From NCBI RefSeq assembly GCF_018687715.1, contig NC_056765.1, positions 5,568,501-5,632,500 on the forward strand: DNA of 64,000 nucleotides, read 5' to 3'. The notes under the pieces are model-generated. The model was not told the DNA's origin. It did no database searches and worked only from the letters and a program-made list of their open reading frames with translations. Made by a program: the position numbers and the translations under genes. Shown here piece after piece: positions 10,635 to 22,408 of this stretch. The stretch comes from Carya illinoinensis (Eukaryota > Streptophyta > Magnoliopsida > Fagales > Juglandaceae). How positions within the stretch are numbered: position 1 is the first letter of the stretch; the number at the start of each line of letters is the position of its first letter.

Positions 10635-11340
10635 GGTTTCGGCTGTAGACAGAGTCAAAGATGTTAGACAAGGCTAAGGCAATGTAAAGACGTGATGAAT
10701 GCATGCATGCTGACACAACAATGCCAACCGACAATGTAAGACTTGGTGCATGCCCTATGCCGCTCTTCATTTTGCAAAACAATGATAAATGCTTAGTCCA
10801 ACTCATGTGCATGACCATATGCAATGACAACCCACATGCAAGCCAATGCCACTTCTAAACCAAAATACCTTCAAACCCAATGTAATCCTAGTTAAACGAT
10901 GTCCCAAACCTAGGATAGACATAAAATAGATATGGAGACAATGCTATGCCAATGCATGATGAAAAAGAGAATACAAACTTCATTTAGGCATTTTATCGAA
11001 CACTTGGAGTGCATCCAAGTGGGAAACTCGGGCATAAGCCCATGAGAGTACCAAAAACCTCCTAAATACACTCAAAACCCAACAATGGCTACACAATAGC
11101 CGCAATAAACCAAAAGAAATGGAAAACAATCGAAGAAAAAACTCAAAAACCGAATCCGAAACCCATATTCGCACAACACATGGAAAACATCCAAAATAAA
11201 AGCACCAAATCATGAAAATACACAAGAGAAAGGGCTTTACCTTGATTTGGAGATGATTTCGGAAGTAAAACACTCGATTAAACGAAGAAATTTGAGAAAA
11301 GTGGAAGAAAATCGCACGGGAGGGGGAAAAAGCATGAAAC

Positions 11341-11465
11341 AGAGCAGTCTGCTCGAGCGGCTCGAGCGGTGCTCGAGTTTTATAACAGGCATTCGCCCGA
11401 GCGAACTTAAAACCCTCAAGTGGCTGTCGAGCGGTTTTCACTCGAGCGGAGTCGAGCGAGACCAC
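11341..11465. repeat. CTCGAGCG motif cluster inside the Sirevirus
   Basis: Between the envelope-like ORF and pol, the same CTCGAGCGG, GTCGAGCG and GAGCGAA words found in the LTR arrays recur about eight times in 125 bases. The rest of 10635-12255 has no supportable gene; the 180-codon minus-strand frame at 10980-11522 is low in complexity and unlike any family I know. Confidence 0.6.
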
Positions 11466-12255
11466 CAGAAAAACACATTTTGCCCAGTTTTGAAGCACAC
11501 AACACTCACATGACTTGGACAAATACTAGGAATGTCAATTTTCACACCAAGAGTACATATCAAATGTAGGGGAGCATCATATTCCCATAAAACACGCAGT
11601 TAAAGATAAAGTATCACAAGTAATATAGACGTGCGTGTTTAAAGCGGTCCTTGCTCAATCAAGAAATTTCAATCGTAAGGCATGAGCAGGGTTGGGCTGA
11701 ACATGAAACCATAAGTGCTTGGGAAGCTCATTCAAGATACAGAAAGTCAAACCCAATGCTGCTAGGACCTGAATCTTTCTGTTTAAATACTTGTTTCAGT
11801 ATGTTCAAGAAAATAGAAAACTTATTCTGTTTTTCACCACCATTTTTTTTTTCACAAACGAACCATGATGAGGTCATCTAGCCCGTGGTCAATTCTATAT
11901 GAAGATAGAGCTTCCTACCACTTTTGATTGCCTCCCCAATAAACTCACAAGTGGTGAAATGTCAATTGACCGAGTTTGGAGTGAAGTGTGTGATGCCAAT
12001 CACAGATTACACGAGATACTCATGTTCCAAACCTTTGTAAAACATAGGTATATGATACAAATCTCAAAAGATACATGCACCTAGATTTTAGAATTAACAA
12101 CCCTACTATTATATAGCGCAATCATGGAGTGCATGTAGGGGCAGCAATCAATGACAATAAAACTAAACAACTAACAAATGCAACCCAAACATCAACAACA
12201 AAAAAAATGAAAGTGCATGAAAAACATGTAATGCATGTTATGCATGTTTCAGGGC

Positions 12256-15200
12256 TTAAGTCAAAGCACAAATCCCAATAGCCTTTCTAAAAAGTTCAAA
12301 CCGAAGCTTATCCAAGGGTTTTGTAAAAAGGTCAGTTAGTTGATATTCGGTGGGAACATATTCAAGAGTCACAACCTTTGTTTCCACAAGCTCCCGAATG
12401 AGATGGTGCCTAATGTCAATGTGCTTGGTCCTAGAGTGTTGGACATGATTTTTTGAAATGTTAATAGCACTGGTATTGTCACAATAGACGCTCATCACAC
12501 CTTGGGCAATGCCATAGTCACATAGCATTTGCTTCAACTACAACAATTGCGTGCAACAACTCTCTGCAGCAATGTATTCAGCCTCAGCCATGGACATGGA
12601 AATTGAGTTTTCTTTCTTACTCATCCAGGCTACCAAATTCATCCCAACATAGAAACACCCACCAGAGGTGCTTTTCCTATCATCTGCATTACCTGCCCAA
12701 TCAGCATCTAAATAGCCTGCAAGTTCAGTGTTAGAGTCTCTAGAATACCAAATCCCATAGTTAATCGTCTTATTCACATAACGAAGTATGCATTTGACAG
12801 TTATCAAATGTGATTCTTTTAGATTGGCTTGAAATCTAGCACACACCCCAACACTAAAGGCAATGTCTGGTCTACTTGCAGTGAGATACATCAAACTCTC
12901 AATCATGCTCCTATACAAGGATTGCTCAACATCCTTGCCTGACAAATCAGCGCTTAGCTTAACACTAGTGCTCATGGGAGTTCTAGCATGGCTCTTGCCA
13001 TCTAATCCAAATTTTGTGATAAGATCTTTTGCATATTTGGATTGAGATATGAATAACCCATCATTCAATTGTTTTACTTGGAGTCCCAAGAAAAAGGTTA
13101 GTTCACCTACCATGCTTATCTCAAATTCATTCTTCATCTCATCAGCAAACTCAAGAGCCAAAGTGTCAATGGAAGATCCAAAAACAATGTCATCCACATA
13201 AATTTGAGCAATTGTTATGTCTTCTCCAGCTTTTTTGATGAATAATGTCCTATCAACACTTCTTCTCAAAAATTTGTGGTTCTCCAAATAGGAAGTTAGT
13301 CTTTCATACCAAGCTCTGGGAGCCTATTTTAGGCTATAAAGAGCTTTCTTCAGCCTGTAGACATGACTAGGATATTTTGGATCCTTGAAACCCTTTGGTT
13401 GTTCAACATATACTTCTTCTTGAAGAACTCCATTCAGAAAAGCACTCTTGACATCCATTTGATAGAGCTTGAAGCACATATGACAAGCGATGCTCAACAA
13501 AATTCGAATTGACTCAAGTCTGGCAACTGGAGCGAAAGTCTCATCGAAGTCTATACCCTCCATCTGGGCATACCCTTGAGCAACCAGTCTTACTTTATTT
13601 CGTACAATGATTCCATTCTCATCAGACTTATTCTTGAAAATCCATTTTGTGCCTACCACATTGTGACTTTCTAGTCTTGGCACCAAATACCACACATTGT
13701 TCCTCACAAATTGATTTATTTCATCATGCATCACATTTAACCAATTCTCGTCACTTAAAGCTTCTTCGAACCTTTTTGGCTCAATTTGTGAGATGTAACT
13801 TGAGTGAGCCAATTGATTTATCACTTTCCTTCTTAGTCTCACCCCTTCATCTATGTTTCCTATAATATTTTCTTGAGGATGATTCAACTTTACTCTTGAA
13901 GAAGGCTCCTTTTGGCTTTTTATCTTTTCATTTGATGCGGACTCCAAGTTTTCCCTTACTGCATCACTATCTTCTCTTTCAGTTCCACTTGGTAAGTGAG
14001 ATGGCTCATCTTTACTCAATTTCTCTTCAGGAGCATCATTCACTACCACATTTATGGATTCTATTACAGTTCTGGTATGCAGATTGTAGCATCTATACGC
14101 ACGACTGTTTCTAGAGTATCCAAGAGAAATCCCTTCATCACTTTTGGGGTCAAACTTAGCTAAGTTTTCCTTGTCTCTCAAAATGTAGCATTGGCTTCCA
14201 AACACCTTGAAGTACTTCACATTTGGTTTCTTTCCTTTCCACAGTTCATATGGTGTTTTGGAAGTGTTTGGTCTCGGATAGACTCTATTCACAATATGAC
14301 ATGCTGTGTTCACAACTTCTCCCCAGAAATGGGTAGGAACATTCTTACTGTGTATCATGACTCGAGCCATTTCTTGAATCACCCTATTCTTTCTTTCGAC
14401 CACTCCATTTTGTTGTGGAATGATAGGGGCAGAAAATTCTTGACTGATGCCCTCTTCATCACAGAAACTCTCAAGATTTGAATTGTCAAATTCTCTTCCA
14501 TGATCGCTCCTAATTCTGACTATTACCTTTCCTTGCTCATTTTGAAGCTTCTTGCACAAGATTTTAATCACATTAGGAGCTTCAGCTTTCTCTCTCAGAA
14601 ATTCTACCCATGAATATCTGGTGAAGTCATCCACCATTACCAGTAGGTATCTCTTTCCCCCCAAGCTTTCAGTTCTAGAGGGTCCCATAAGATCTATGTG
14701 CAATAACTCCAAAGGTTGTTCAGTTAGGATAGCCGTAGTTTTCTTGTGAGTTGTTCTGACTTGTTTTCCCAATTGACATGACCCACACACAGGAGTCTCC
14801 ACTTTACCCAGCTCAGGCAACCCTATCACCATATCTTTCTTGGCAATCTTGGACAGATTTTTATGATTCACATGTCCAAGTCTTTGGTGCCACAAGTCTG
14901 TTGCCTCACTCTTAGCACTCTTGCAACTATATTGAAAATTAGGAGTGATGCCATAACAATTGTCAGATGTCCTCGTTCCCTGCATCATGCAGTTTCCATC
15001 ATTATCTGAAACAATGCATTTTTCTCTTGAAAAGCGAACCTCAGCACCATTGTCACACATTTGACTTATGCTGAGGAGATTTGCTTTTAATCCATCAACA
15101 AACAGTACTTCCCTCAAGACGGGTAGTCCAGGTATATCAATTTCACCTTTTTCAATTATATCAGCTTTTCCACCATCTCCAAAAGTTACTATTCCACACT

Positions 15201-17395
15201 TGTATTCCTCAATAGTTTTAAACAAACTTCTATCACCTGACATGTGACGTGAGCATCCGCTATCAAGGTACCACACATATGTGTCTCTAGTCTTTAGAGC
15301 AATGTGTGCCACATGACATGTATTTCTTTCTCCAGTTCTGACCCACATCTTTCTAACTTTTGGAGAACCACCCTTTTTGGTAGTTGACAGTTGGTCTAAC
15401 TTGATATTCAGCATCTCATTCTGCCTAGTTAAGACCATGACTTGACTCCAAAGATTCAGATGTCCTCTTCTTGGTTGTCTATCTTCATTTTCCATGTGAT
15501 TTTTCCTAAGCTCATAGCAATTTGGTCGGATGTGGCCAGCTCTACCACAATTATGACACACATAGTTTTCTTTGCTATCTCTTTGTCTCCTGAATGAAGA
15601 GGTATACTTAGGAGCAGTTATGAGACGTTTACCCATGTTTGAAGGGTGCATACTTTTGCTTTGAGAATGTGCATGTTCATATGCGATGTATCTTTTCAAC
15701 TTAAAATACTTCGTTACAACATGACCTGTTTTACCACAGTGATGACAAATGGGTCTTGCATTTCTAGGTTTTGGTTTCACATGAGACAGAACACCCATTT
15801 GGACATGAGATGATTTCTTGCCCTTGTCAGATGGGTTAGTCTTTCCATTGACTGCTGATTCACAAACAAACACAGTCTTCTTCTCCTTTTTGTGGGAGAC
15901 CTTTGAGGTGGTTGCAGTTTCAGAGTTTACTGCATCATATCATAGTCCACTCTTGTCACTAGGGGACTTTCCAAAACTTAGGATTTCATCCAACTTTTGT
16001 TTCCCGCTGGAGAAGGATTTAAGCTTTTCTTTCAACAAAGTTATTTCACTTTCATGAGTTTTTAACTCATCTTCTAGAAACACTTTCTTCATTTTAAACT
16101 GATTAGCTAGAACAATGGCCTCAGTTAATTTGTCTTGAAGCTCTTCATTTTCTCTTTTAATGAAGTCTATCTCTTCAATGTGCACTTTGTTGAGTTTCCT
16201 CAATTTAACACATTCCTTGTATAACTTCTCATAAACTTCTTGCAGCTCATCTTCATATTCAGATTCATTTCCAGACTTGCTCTCATCATCCGACACATTT
16301 TCACTGTGTTGACTCTTGCTATCTACCGAGACAGTGAATGCCATGTAATTCAGATTTCTTTTTGGGGAAGAGTTCCCTGATGAATCACTTGACTCTGATT
16401 CACTCTCACTTAGGGATGCAATTTTTGCTCTTTCTTTTTGCCTTTTTGTAGTTTGGACATTCCAGGTGAATGTGTCCAAAACCATGGCATTCATGACACT
16501 GCACACTGGACTGACCCTTATCTCTATTTGTTCTAGTGTGCTTCTCAGAGTTTCTATCCTTGTTCCCTGAACTTGAGCCTCTGTTGTATCTTTCAAACTT
16601 TTTCTTCTCTAGGCTCTGATTCTTTTTATTTCTAGCCACAAACATTTTCCTAAATTTCTTAGCATAAAATGCTATTTCTTTGTCACTCATAGCCAAATCA
16701 TCGGATGACTCATCTGACTCATCTCTAACAGTATTGAGTGCTATGGACTTATGCTTTTTGTCCATTGGAAAAGTATGTTCATATGTTTGGAGGGAGCCCA
16801 CCAATTCTTCAATTCTCATAGTATCCACATCTTTGCTTTCCTCAATAGCCGTAATCTTAGAACGAAATCTCTCAGGAAGAGATCTGAGAACTTTTCTCAC
16901 AACTTTATTCTCAGGAATTTTATCTCCTAGATTAAAGCGAGGGTTGACGATATCATTTAGTTTGGCATAGAAAGCATCAAATGTTTCATCATCCTTCATT
17001 CTCAACTCTTCAAAACTAGTAGTCAACATTTGAAGTTTAGAATTCTTTACAGCCTTGGTACCTTCATGGGTAATCTCAAGAATATCCCAAGCTTCCTTGC
17101 AATTTTGACACATTGATATCCGTTTGAATTCTTCCTGGGATACAACCATAAAGATCGCATTAAGCCCTTTGCTATTCCAACCGCACTCACTTATTTCATC
17201 CCTAAAGTAATTTTCTACACTTTTGGGAATTCGTACTCCGTCAACAAGAACCTCTGGTTCTGTCCAACCATTTGTTATAGAAAGCCATACTCATTCATCC
17301 ACAGATTTCAAGAATGCTCTCATTCTCACTTTCCAATAAGCATAGTTGTTTCCATCTAAATATGGTGGAGATGTGAGTGATTGAGACCTATCCAT
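12256..17395 (-). pseudogene. Sirevirus gag-pol (broken)
   Basis: Starts at an ATG at 17395 (MDRSQSLTSPPYLDGNNYAY). Gag is followed by a zinc knuckle (CHECHGFGHIHLEC), a long acidic coiled-coil segment and further knuckles ([28 protein letters not shown]). Pol has protease ([10 protein letters not shown]), integrase ([12 protein letters not shown], then the D,D-E core), reverse transcriptase ([17 protein letters not shown]) and RNase H (AEAEYIAAE), the Ty1/copia order. In-frame stops lie at 17291-17293 (TGA), 15940-15942 (TGA), 13324-13326 (TAG, in a context that normally reads LKQAPRAWY) and 12538-12540 (TAG, probably from TGG). A frameshift lies near 16406-16440. The stops I could interpret look like C-to-T or G-to-A changes, as expected from methylated silent DNA. 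Confidence 0.88.
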
Positions 17396-17463
17396 TTAAA
17401 CCACTACAGCAGGATCACACTCAGGACCTAAATCCTAGCGGAGTGAACCCGCTCTGATACTAA

Positions 17464-18512
17464 TTGAAAAAGCAGTGGTTCTACCCAACACTACACCTAG
17501 ATGGGGGTGAATAGGTGTAATTTAATTTTTATGGCCTTTTAAAAATTATACAAACAAGCAGTTAATAAATGAATCAAATAACACAATTAATCAACACATG
17601 ATTTTGATCACGGAGTGGAAACTCATTTGAAGAATATCTTTAAAATCTAAAACCACTCCAGGTGTAAAGCACCACATCAAATCCACTATAGAAATTTTAG
17701 TTTGTTACAACCAATTTAGAGACACTCACAAAACCTTTGTAGTAGCTAAACTTGGCTTGCAACACCACGAGTGACCCACTCGATCTCTACACGCATGTAG
17801 TGTCGGAACTCCGACATTCCTATAGCTTCCCACGAGAACCTCTCGATCTCTGCATCAACGGTAGCTCCGAACTCTTCCGGCCAACAAAAATGTCCACTTC
17901 AATGGACTCAAGTAAAAGTTGATTTTGAATGTGTTGTGGTAGAGAAATTTTTATCCAAGAGAGAATCAAACAAATGGGGAAGAGTTTGCTCTAAGAAGTT
18001 CTTGGAGGCCCTTAGGGTTTTTGCTCTAATTCTCCACCTATAGAACAGAAGTTAACCTGTTCTATTTATAGTTTCCATCAAATGAGGCGTTCAAAACCCT
18101 TCATTGTAAGTGATCTGGAACATTGGCTCGAGCGAAGGTCGAGCGCCATAATCTGCCAAAGTTCGCTCGAGCGACCTGTCGAGCGAGTATCGAGCGGTCG
18201 ACTCTGCCTGAGTTCGCTCGAGCTCAGTGTCGAGCGAGGGTCGAGCGACACACTCTGCCTGGGTTCACTTGAGCTCAATGTCGAGCAAGAGTTGAGCGGT
18301 TGACTCTTCCTGAGTTCGCTCGAGCTGTATGTCGAGCGAAAGTCGAGCGGTACAATCTGCCCAAGTTCGCTCAAGCGCTTCGTCGAGTGAGGGTCGAGCA
18401 AAGTCGCCTTCTTTGACCAATCTTCAAGCCTTTCCGCAACAACACTTGTTACAACACTATTTTACACATGTTTTCATAAGAATATGTCAATACGTTCATT
18501 TTTTCCTCAACA
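17464..18512 (-). repeat. 5' LTR of Sirevirus element
   Basis: Direct repeat of 8059-9108. TG...CA ends, the minus-strand primer-binding site on its inner side, and the target duplication CTATT outside. It contains the CTCGAGCG array at 18125-18404. Confidence 0.92.
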
Positions 18513-18542
18513 CTATTCATTTCTACAGTAAAATTCATCAAA

Positions 18543-21500
18543 GTAATGTTAGGAAGTAGGCCTTCAAATCTTGTCAAATTTGAGGTGGAGAAATTTGATG
18601 GGAGAATCAATTTTGTTGCCACAAGTACAAGTCAATGATGTCTTGATTCAATCAGAATTACACAAGGCATTGAAGAGCAGACCAACACATAAAGTCAGCA
18701 CTGGTACTAGTGTGACTGGTAAAATGTGCAAATCTAAAATGAGCGATGAAGATTGGGAGAATCTGGATTTGAGAACAACAAGTGCAATACGTCTGTGCCT
18801 GGTCAAAAATGTTCTTGCAAATGTGCATGGAATCTCTACGGCAAAAGAACTCTGGGAAAAACTTGAAGAGTTATATCAGACGAAGGGCGTCTCAAATCTT
18901 GTGTACCTGAAGGAGCAATTTCATACACTGCGAATGAGTGAAGGTACAACTTGTGACGCTCCCAAATCTCACGTACGAACACGTGGAAATCGAGACGTTG
19001 GGATGATGACAACACGGGTTACCACCCTATCGCCAAGTGGCCAAGTGTGTGTACATGCAACAAGTGTGTAATAAAAACACATAGCGGATAATAAAAGTCT
19101 TATAATTAAGTATCAGAATTTTTGTTTAATACAAATCCGTTTAAAGCATACATAATAAAATATTACAAATCTCAAATACTGGTTCAAAACCAAAATATAA
19201 GGCATAAAAGCTAGTAGAGATATATTTTTGACATAAAAACTCCAAGTCAATACTCTGGCGAAATCGCCTCTTCGGGGTTCAGTCTCATTCTCCTCAAACT
19301 CTGCATCAAAATCTACGGTTCCAAAATGGTAACGCAGGTAAGTAATAAACCAAGCAAACCTCAAGATAGAAAATACATTCATGCCATAACAATATGCATG
19401 AAAATGATACCATGTATACATATATCCTAAAAGTCCACATTTTTTCATGCACACCAAAAATCTCATTTTGGTCCAAAACATTCACTTTAAACATAACCTC
19501 GCCATTATCCCTACTAATGACCCAAAAACCAAACCATCAGAGCACTGTAGGCTAGAATCGCAGGCGGAACTCTACCACCATCCTTACTCACCATCGTCCC
19601 TACGCGTGCACCGTAGGCGGGATTCTACCACCGTCCCTACTTACCACCATCCTTACACGTGCCTTTGACTTAAACCAGTCAATCCAATCGTTCACATATA
19701 CCATAAATCATTTCTCGCTTACAAGTTAAGTTTTCATTTTACAAACACATATACATGCATGCAACTACACGAAAATCCAGCTTTCCCTTTTTAAACATGA
19801 ACATGCATGCACTATATAATGCAAATATCAAGGCACAAAATCTCTAACAAATATCAACATCAACCAAATATAAATAGCTCCATCCTCAAATCCATCCGAC
19901 CCCCCACTCATCAGACTCAGTCCGGAATAACCAACCAGTCACAAATTATCGTTAAAGTAAAGATATATTTTAATATAAAGGAAAGCTTGGAAAATACTTA
20001 TAGTACTATATAATAATTTTTGAAGGATCAATGAGGTGCAAACGGTGGAGAAAAAGCAACGTAACATTGTAAAATACACTGTGACTGTGGGTTGTAAAAT
20101 ACCCACTTTCGAACGGGGACAAACCAAGACTTGAGATTAATAGAGAATGACCTAGAGGTATTTATGGAACTAATGGAAGTGAGAGTTGGCCTTGGGTGGC
20201 AGTGAAAATAGCGGTGGAAGTGAAAAAACGGCAAAACGGAGTTGAGCTTGTAGGAGCTGCTCCGGTAACGGATCGGAGCAGGAAACGGATGGTTTAGGAC
20301 GACAAGAGGTAGGTGATGAAGTAGTAAAGAGATGGTGGCCGGAAGTGGAATGACGGCGGCGAAAATGTACAAAAACCATGCGGCTTGGAGGGGCTCTCGG
20401 CGGTAAAGGGGGCTTGGATGGAAGTAAAATTTGGTGGAGAGGTTCACCGGTCGGAAAAAAAGAGAACTGGGTGGATGGTGTAGGCCACGGTGGCCGAACG
20501 GTGGCGATCTGGGCTGAGAAGTAGAACGGCGACAATGAGGAGAGAGAGAGAGCACGTCGCGCAGAAGAGAATAACGGAAAGAAGAAAGAAAAAAGAAGAA
20601 AAAAGAAAAGAAGGAAAAGAAGGAAAAGAAAAAGAAAAGAAAAAGAGAAAAAGAAAAAGAGAGAGAAAAGAAAAGAAAAGATGAGGAAAAGAAATGAGGT
20701 CCAATTCTCACTCCTGGAGTAAAAAAATTGATTCGACGAAAATAATTTTAAAAACTATAAAATGACTAAATTAATTTAAACACCACGTTAAACTAAAATA
20801 TAATAAATAACTAGTAAAACTAAGAACTAAATTTTAAATAAAAAAAAACTAAATTAAATAACACAGTAATTTAAATTCAAAACGATAATTAATATAAAAA
20901 AAGCTCCACAAAATAAATATCACAACTAGCTAAATCCAATTAAATACAATAATTTAAAATAAAAGAACTAATATTTTAATTAAATTAAAATACTCATTCA
21001 TTGGAAATACACGTAAAAAGGAGATGTCACACAACTATTTCAGATCATTTAAGCGTTCTCAATAGTATTGTCGCTGAGCTAGAAGCTATTGGAGTTAAAA
21101 TTGATGATGAGGATCAAGCATTGAGATTCATCTGGTCTCTTTCACCTTTTTATGAGCACATGAAACCTATTTTGATACATGGGAAGGAGAAAATAATTTT
21201 TTCAGATGTTACCAGTAAAATCTTTTCTGAAGAGAGAAGACTAAGTAATGGAAATAATGTTCCACTTGAAAATTTATTAATGGTAGCAGTTGAAAATGTG
21301 AAGATGAAGAACTCTATGAAGAAGAAAGTAGTCTGTTAGGAGTGTAGACAATCTGGGCACGTCAAGAAAAATTTTCCAAGAGCTGAAACAGGTTCGGCAA
21401 GTGGCTCCAAGTCAATTAATAGAGATACTGGAAATGATACTAATGTTGTGTCTCTCTCCATTGAAGATTTTGATCTTTAAAAAGAGACATGTACATCCTC

Positions 21501-21600
21501 ATGGTATGCCGCTAATTCCTAAAGTTGTCATGATAGAGGATGTGTTAATGTTAGCGGGTCCACAAGTTTGCACACAAGCATTGGTTTAACAATGATGCAG
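18543..21600 (+). pseudogene. gag remnant of the outer copia element, split by a solo LTR
   Basis: The first part (18543-18951) reads KFEVEKFDGRINF, then MSDEDWENLDLRTTSAIRLC and a LWEKLEELYQTKGVSNLVYL block, a UBN2-type copia Gag. The reading resumes at 21032 (ISDHLSVLNSIVAELEAIGV ... LPF-like loop ... SDVTSKIFSEERRL) after removal of the solo LTR. The knuckle at about 21336-21375 (C-x-E-C-R-Q-S-G-H-V) has a stop and a Cys-to-Phe change. From 21450 to 21835 the frames are shattered and no protease, integrase or RT motif is visible. Confidence 0.7.
18952..21031 (+). mobile_element. Solo LTR of a Ty3/gypsy-type element
   Basis: A 2,080-bp segment begins TGTGACGCTCCC, ends GGAGATGTCACA and is flanked by CAACT at 18947-18951 and 21032-21036. 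It has no internal region, so it is a solo LTR. Its first 180 bases match 45502-45737, which directly follows a gypsy pol fragment and so assigns it to Ty3/gypsy. It contains a strand-asymmetric purine tract at about 20538-20690 (GAAAA/GAAGG runs). The long minus-strand frame there is low-complexity S/F/L and not a gene. Confidence 0.88.
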
Positions 21601-21835
21601 GATGTGTGGTGAAAATTCATGTCGATGACTAATGAACTTCCAGGAGAGCCAAACGTGGAAGTTATACCATAATTTTCATCAAGGTTGTTTTCGATATGGG
21701 CCGAAATAAAATGCTTGGAATTGGTTTATTCTGAGTATATATGCTTTTATGGTGAAACATGATAGCAAAATCTATGAAAATCTTCATTGAGGTGGAGTTT
21801 GATTGTGGGACCAGTCAAAGTCGCAAGGTGAAGAT

Positions 21836-22248
21836 TGTTGACTTATGCTTTGTTTTAGTCTCACATCAGTGAGATTAAAGAAATACGCATAGGCCATGAG
21901 TTATAAATAAGGGGCTTAGCCTCTTAGTTTAAGTGCACCAGTTGAAAGCTTATCTAATAACTTTTGACTTTAGTTAAATTTCTCTATTAGCCTTTTGTAA
22001 AAGGAGAATAGGTGTAAAGTTAAAGTTTTACTAGTGGGGTAGCTTTGTGAGTGTGGTGAGAAGAAAAATTATGTGATTGTAATAATTTTTCACATAGTGA
22101 ATTTTCTTCTCTGGGTCTGGTAGTTTTTCTCCTGTTTTGAAGTTTTTACGTAAATTTCTTGTGTTATTATTATTTCTCTATTTTTCTTGTTATTCATGTA
22201 AATGGTAGATCCTAAGGAGGTGAATTTGGGAGGTCCAAATTCTCAACA
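21836..22248 (+). repeat. 3' LTR of outer copia element
   Basis: Pairs with 7484-7895 (same TGTTGACTTATGC start and CAACA end). It is followed by AATTTTACATCATT, the remains of the P450 intron. A purine-rich stretch (GGTGGAG, CAAGGTGAAGA) precedes it. Confidence 0.9.
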
Positions 22249-22408
22249 AATTTTACATCATTAAATTTGGACATCATGATTAGAAGAAGAATTTGACTAC
22301 AGAGAACAACACAGAAAATAAAAGAATATGATATTTGTCAAAAGTACTATCAAAGCAAGAAAGAAGAGGATTAAGCAAAAATGTTACCAGCTAAATGCCT
22401 AAACATAA

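Larger units (their letters stand above)
8059..18512 (-). mobile_element. Sirevirus-type Ty1/copia retrotransposon with envelope-like ORF
   Basis: LTRs at 8059-9108 (1050 bp) and 17464-18512 (1049 bp), with CTATT duplicated at 8054-8058 and 18513-18517. Orientation is minus. The primer-binding site (TATCAGAGCGGGTT on the minus strand) abuts the right LTR near 17450-17463. A purine tract (AAAGGGGGAGAT) abuts the left LTR at 9109-9121. Minus-strand order is gag, protease, integrase, RT, RNase H, then an envelope-like ORF, which with LTRs of about 1 kb fits the SIRE/Maximus lineage. All ORFs carry stops or frameshifts. It is inserted near the start of the outer copia element's internal region. 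Confidence 0.92.
7484..22248 (+). mobile_element. Outer Ty1/copia element, gag-only, host of nested insertions
   Basis: LTRs at 7484-7895 (412 bp) and 21836-22248 (413 bp) begin TGTTGACTTATGC and end CAACA. A primer-binding site (TATCAGAGCC, complementary to initiator tRNA-Met) starts about 5 bases after the left LTR, so the orientation is plus. Flanks are GATTC on the left and AATTT on the right, a five-base target duplication with two transitions. Removing the nested Sirevirus (8059-18512) and solo LTR (18952-21031) leaves an element of about 2.2 kb with gag and no recognisable pol. It is inserted at the intron/exon 2 junction of a P450 gene. Confidence 0.85.

Noticed and set aside
10980..11522. 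Minus-strand 180-codon frame
   Set aside because: Inside the Sirevirus spacer, aromatic-rich with no domain, and overlaps the CTCGAGCG cluster.
20028..20711. Minus-strand frame of 227 codons
   Set aside because: Low-complexity F/L/S stretch created by the purine tract of a solo LTR.
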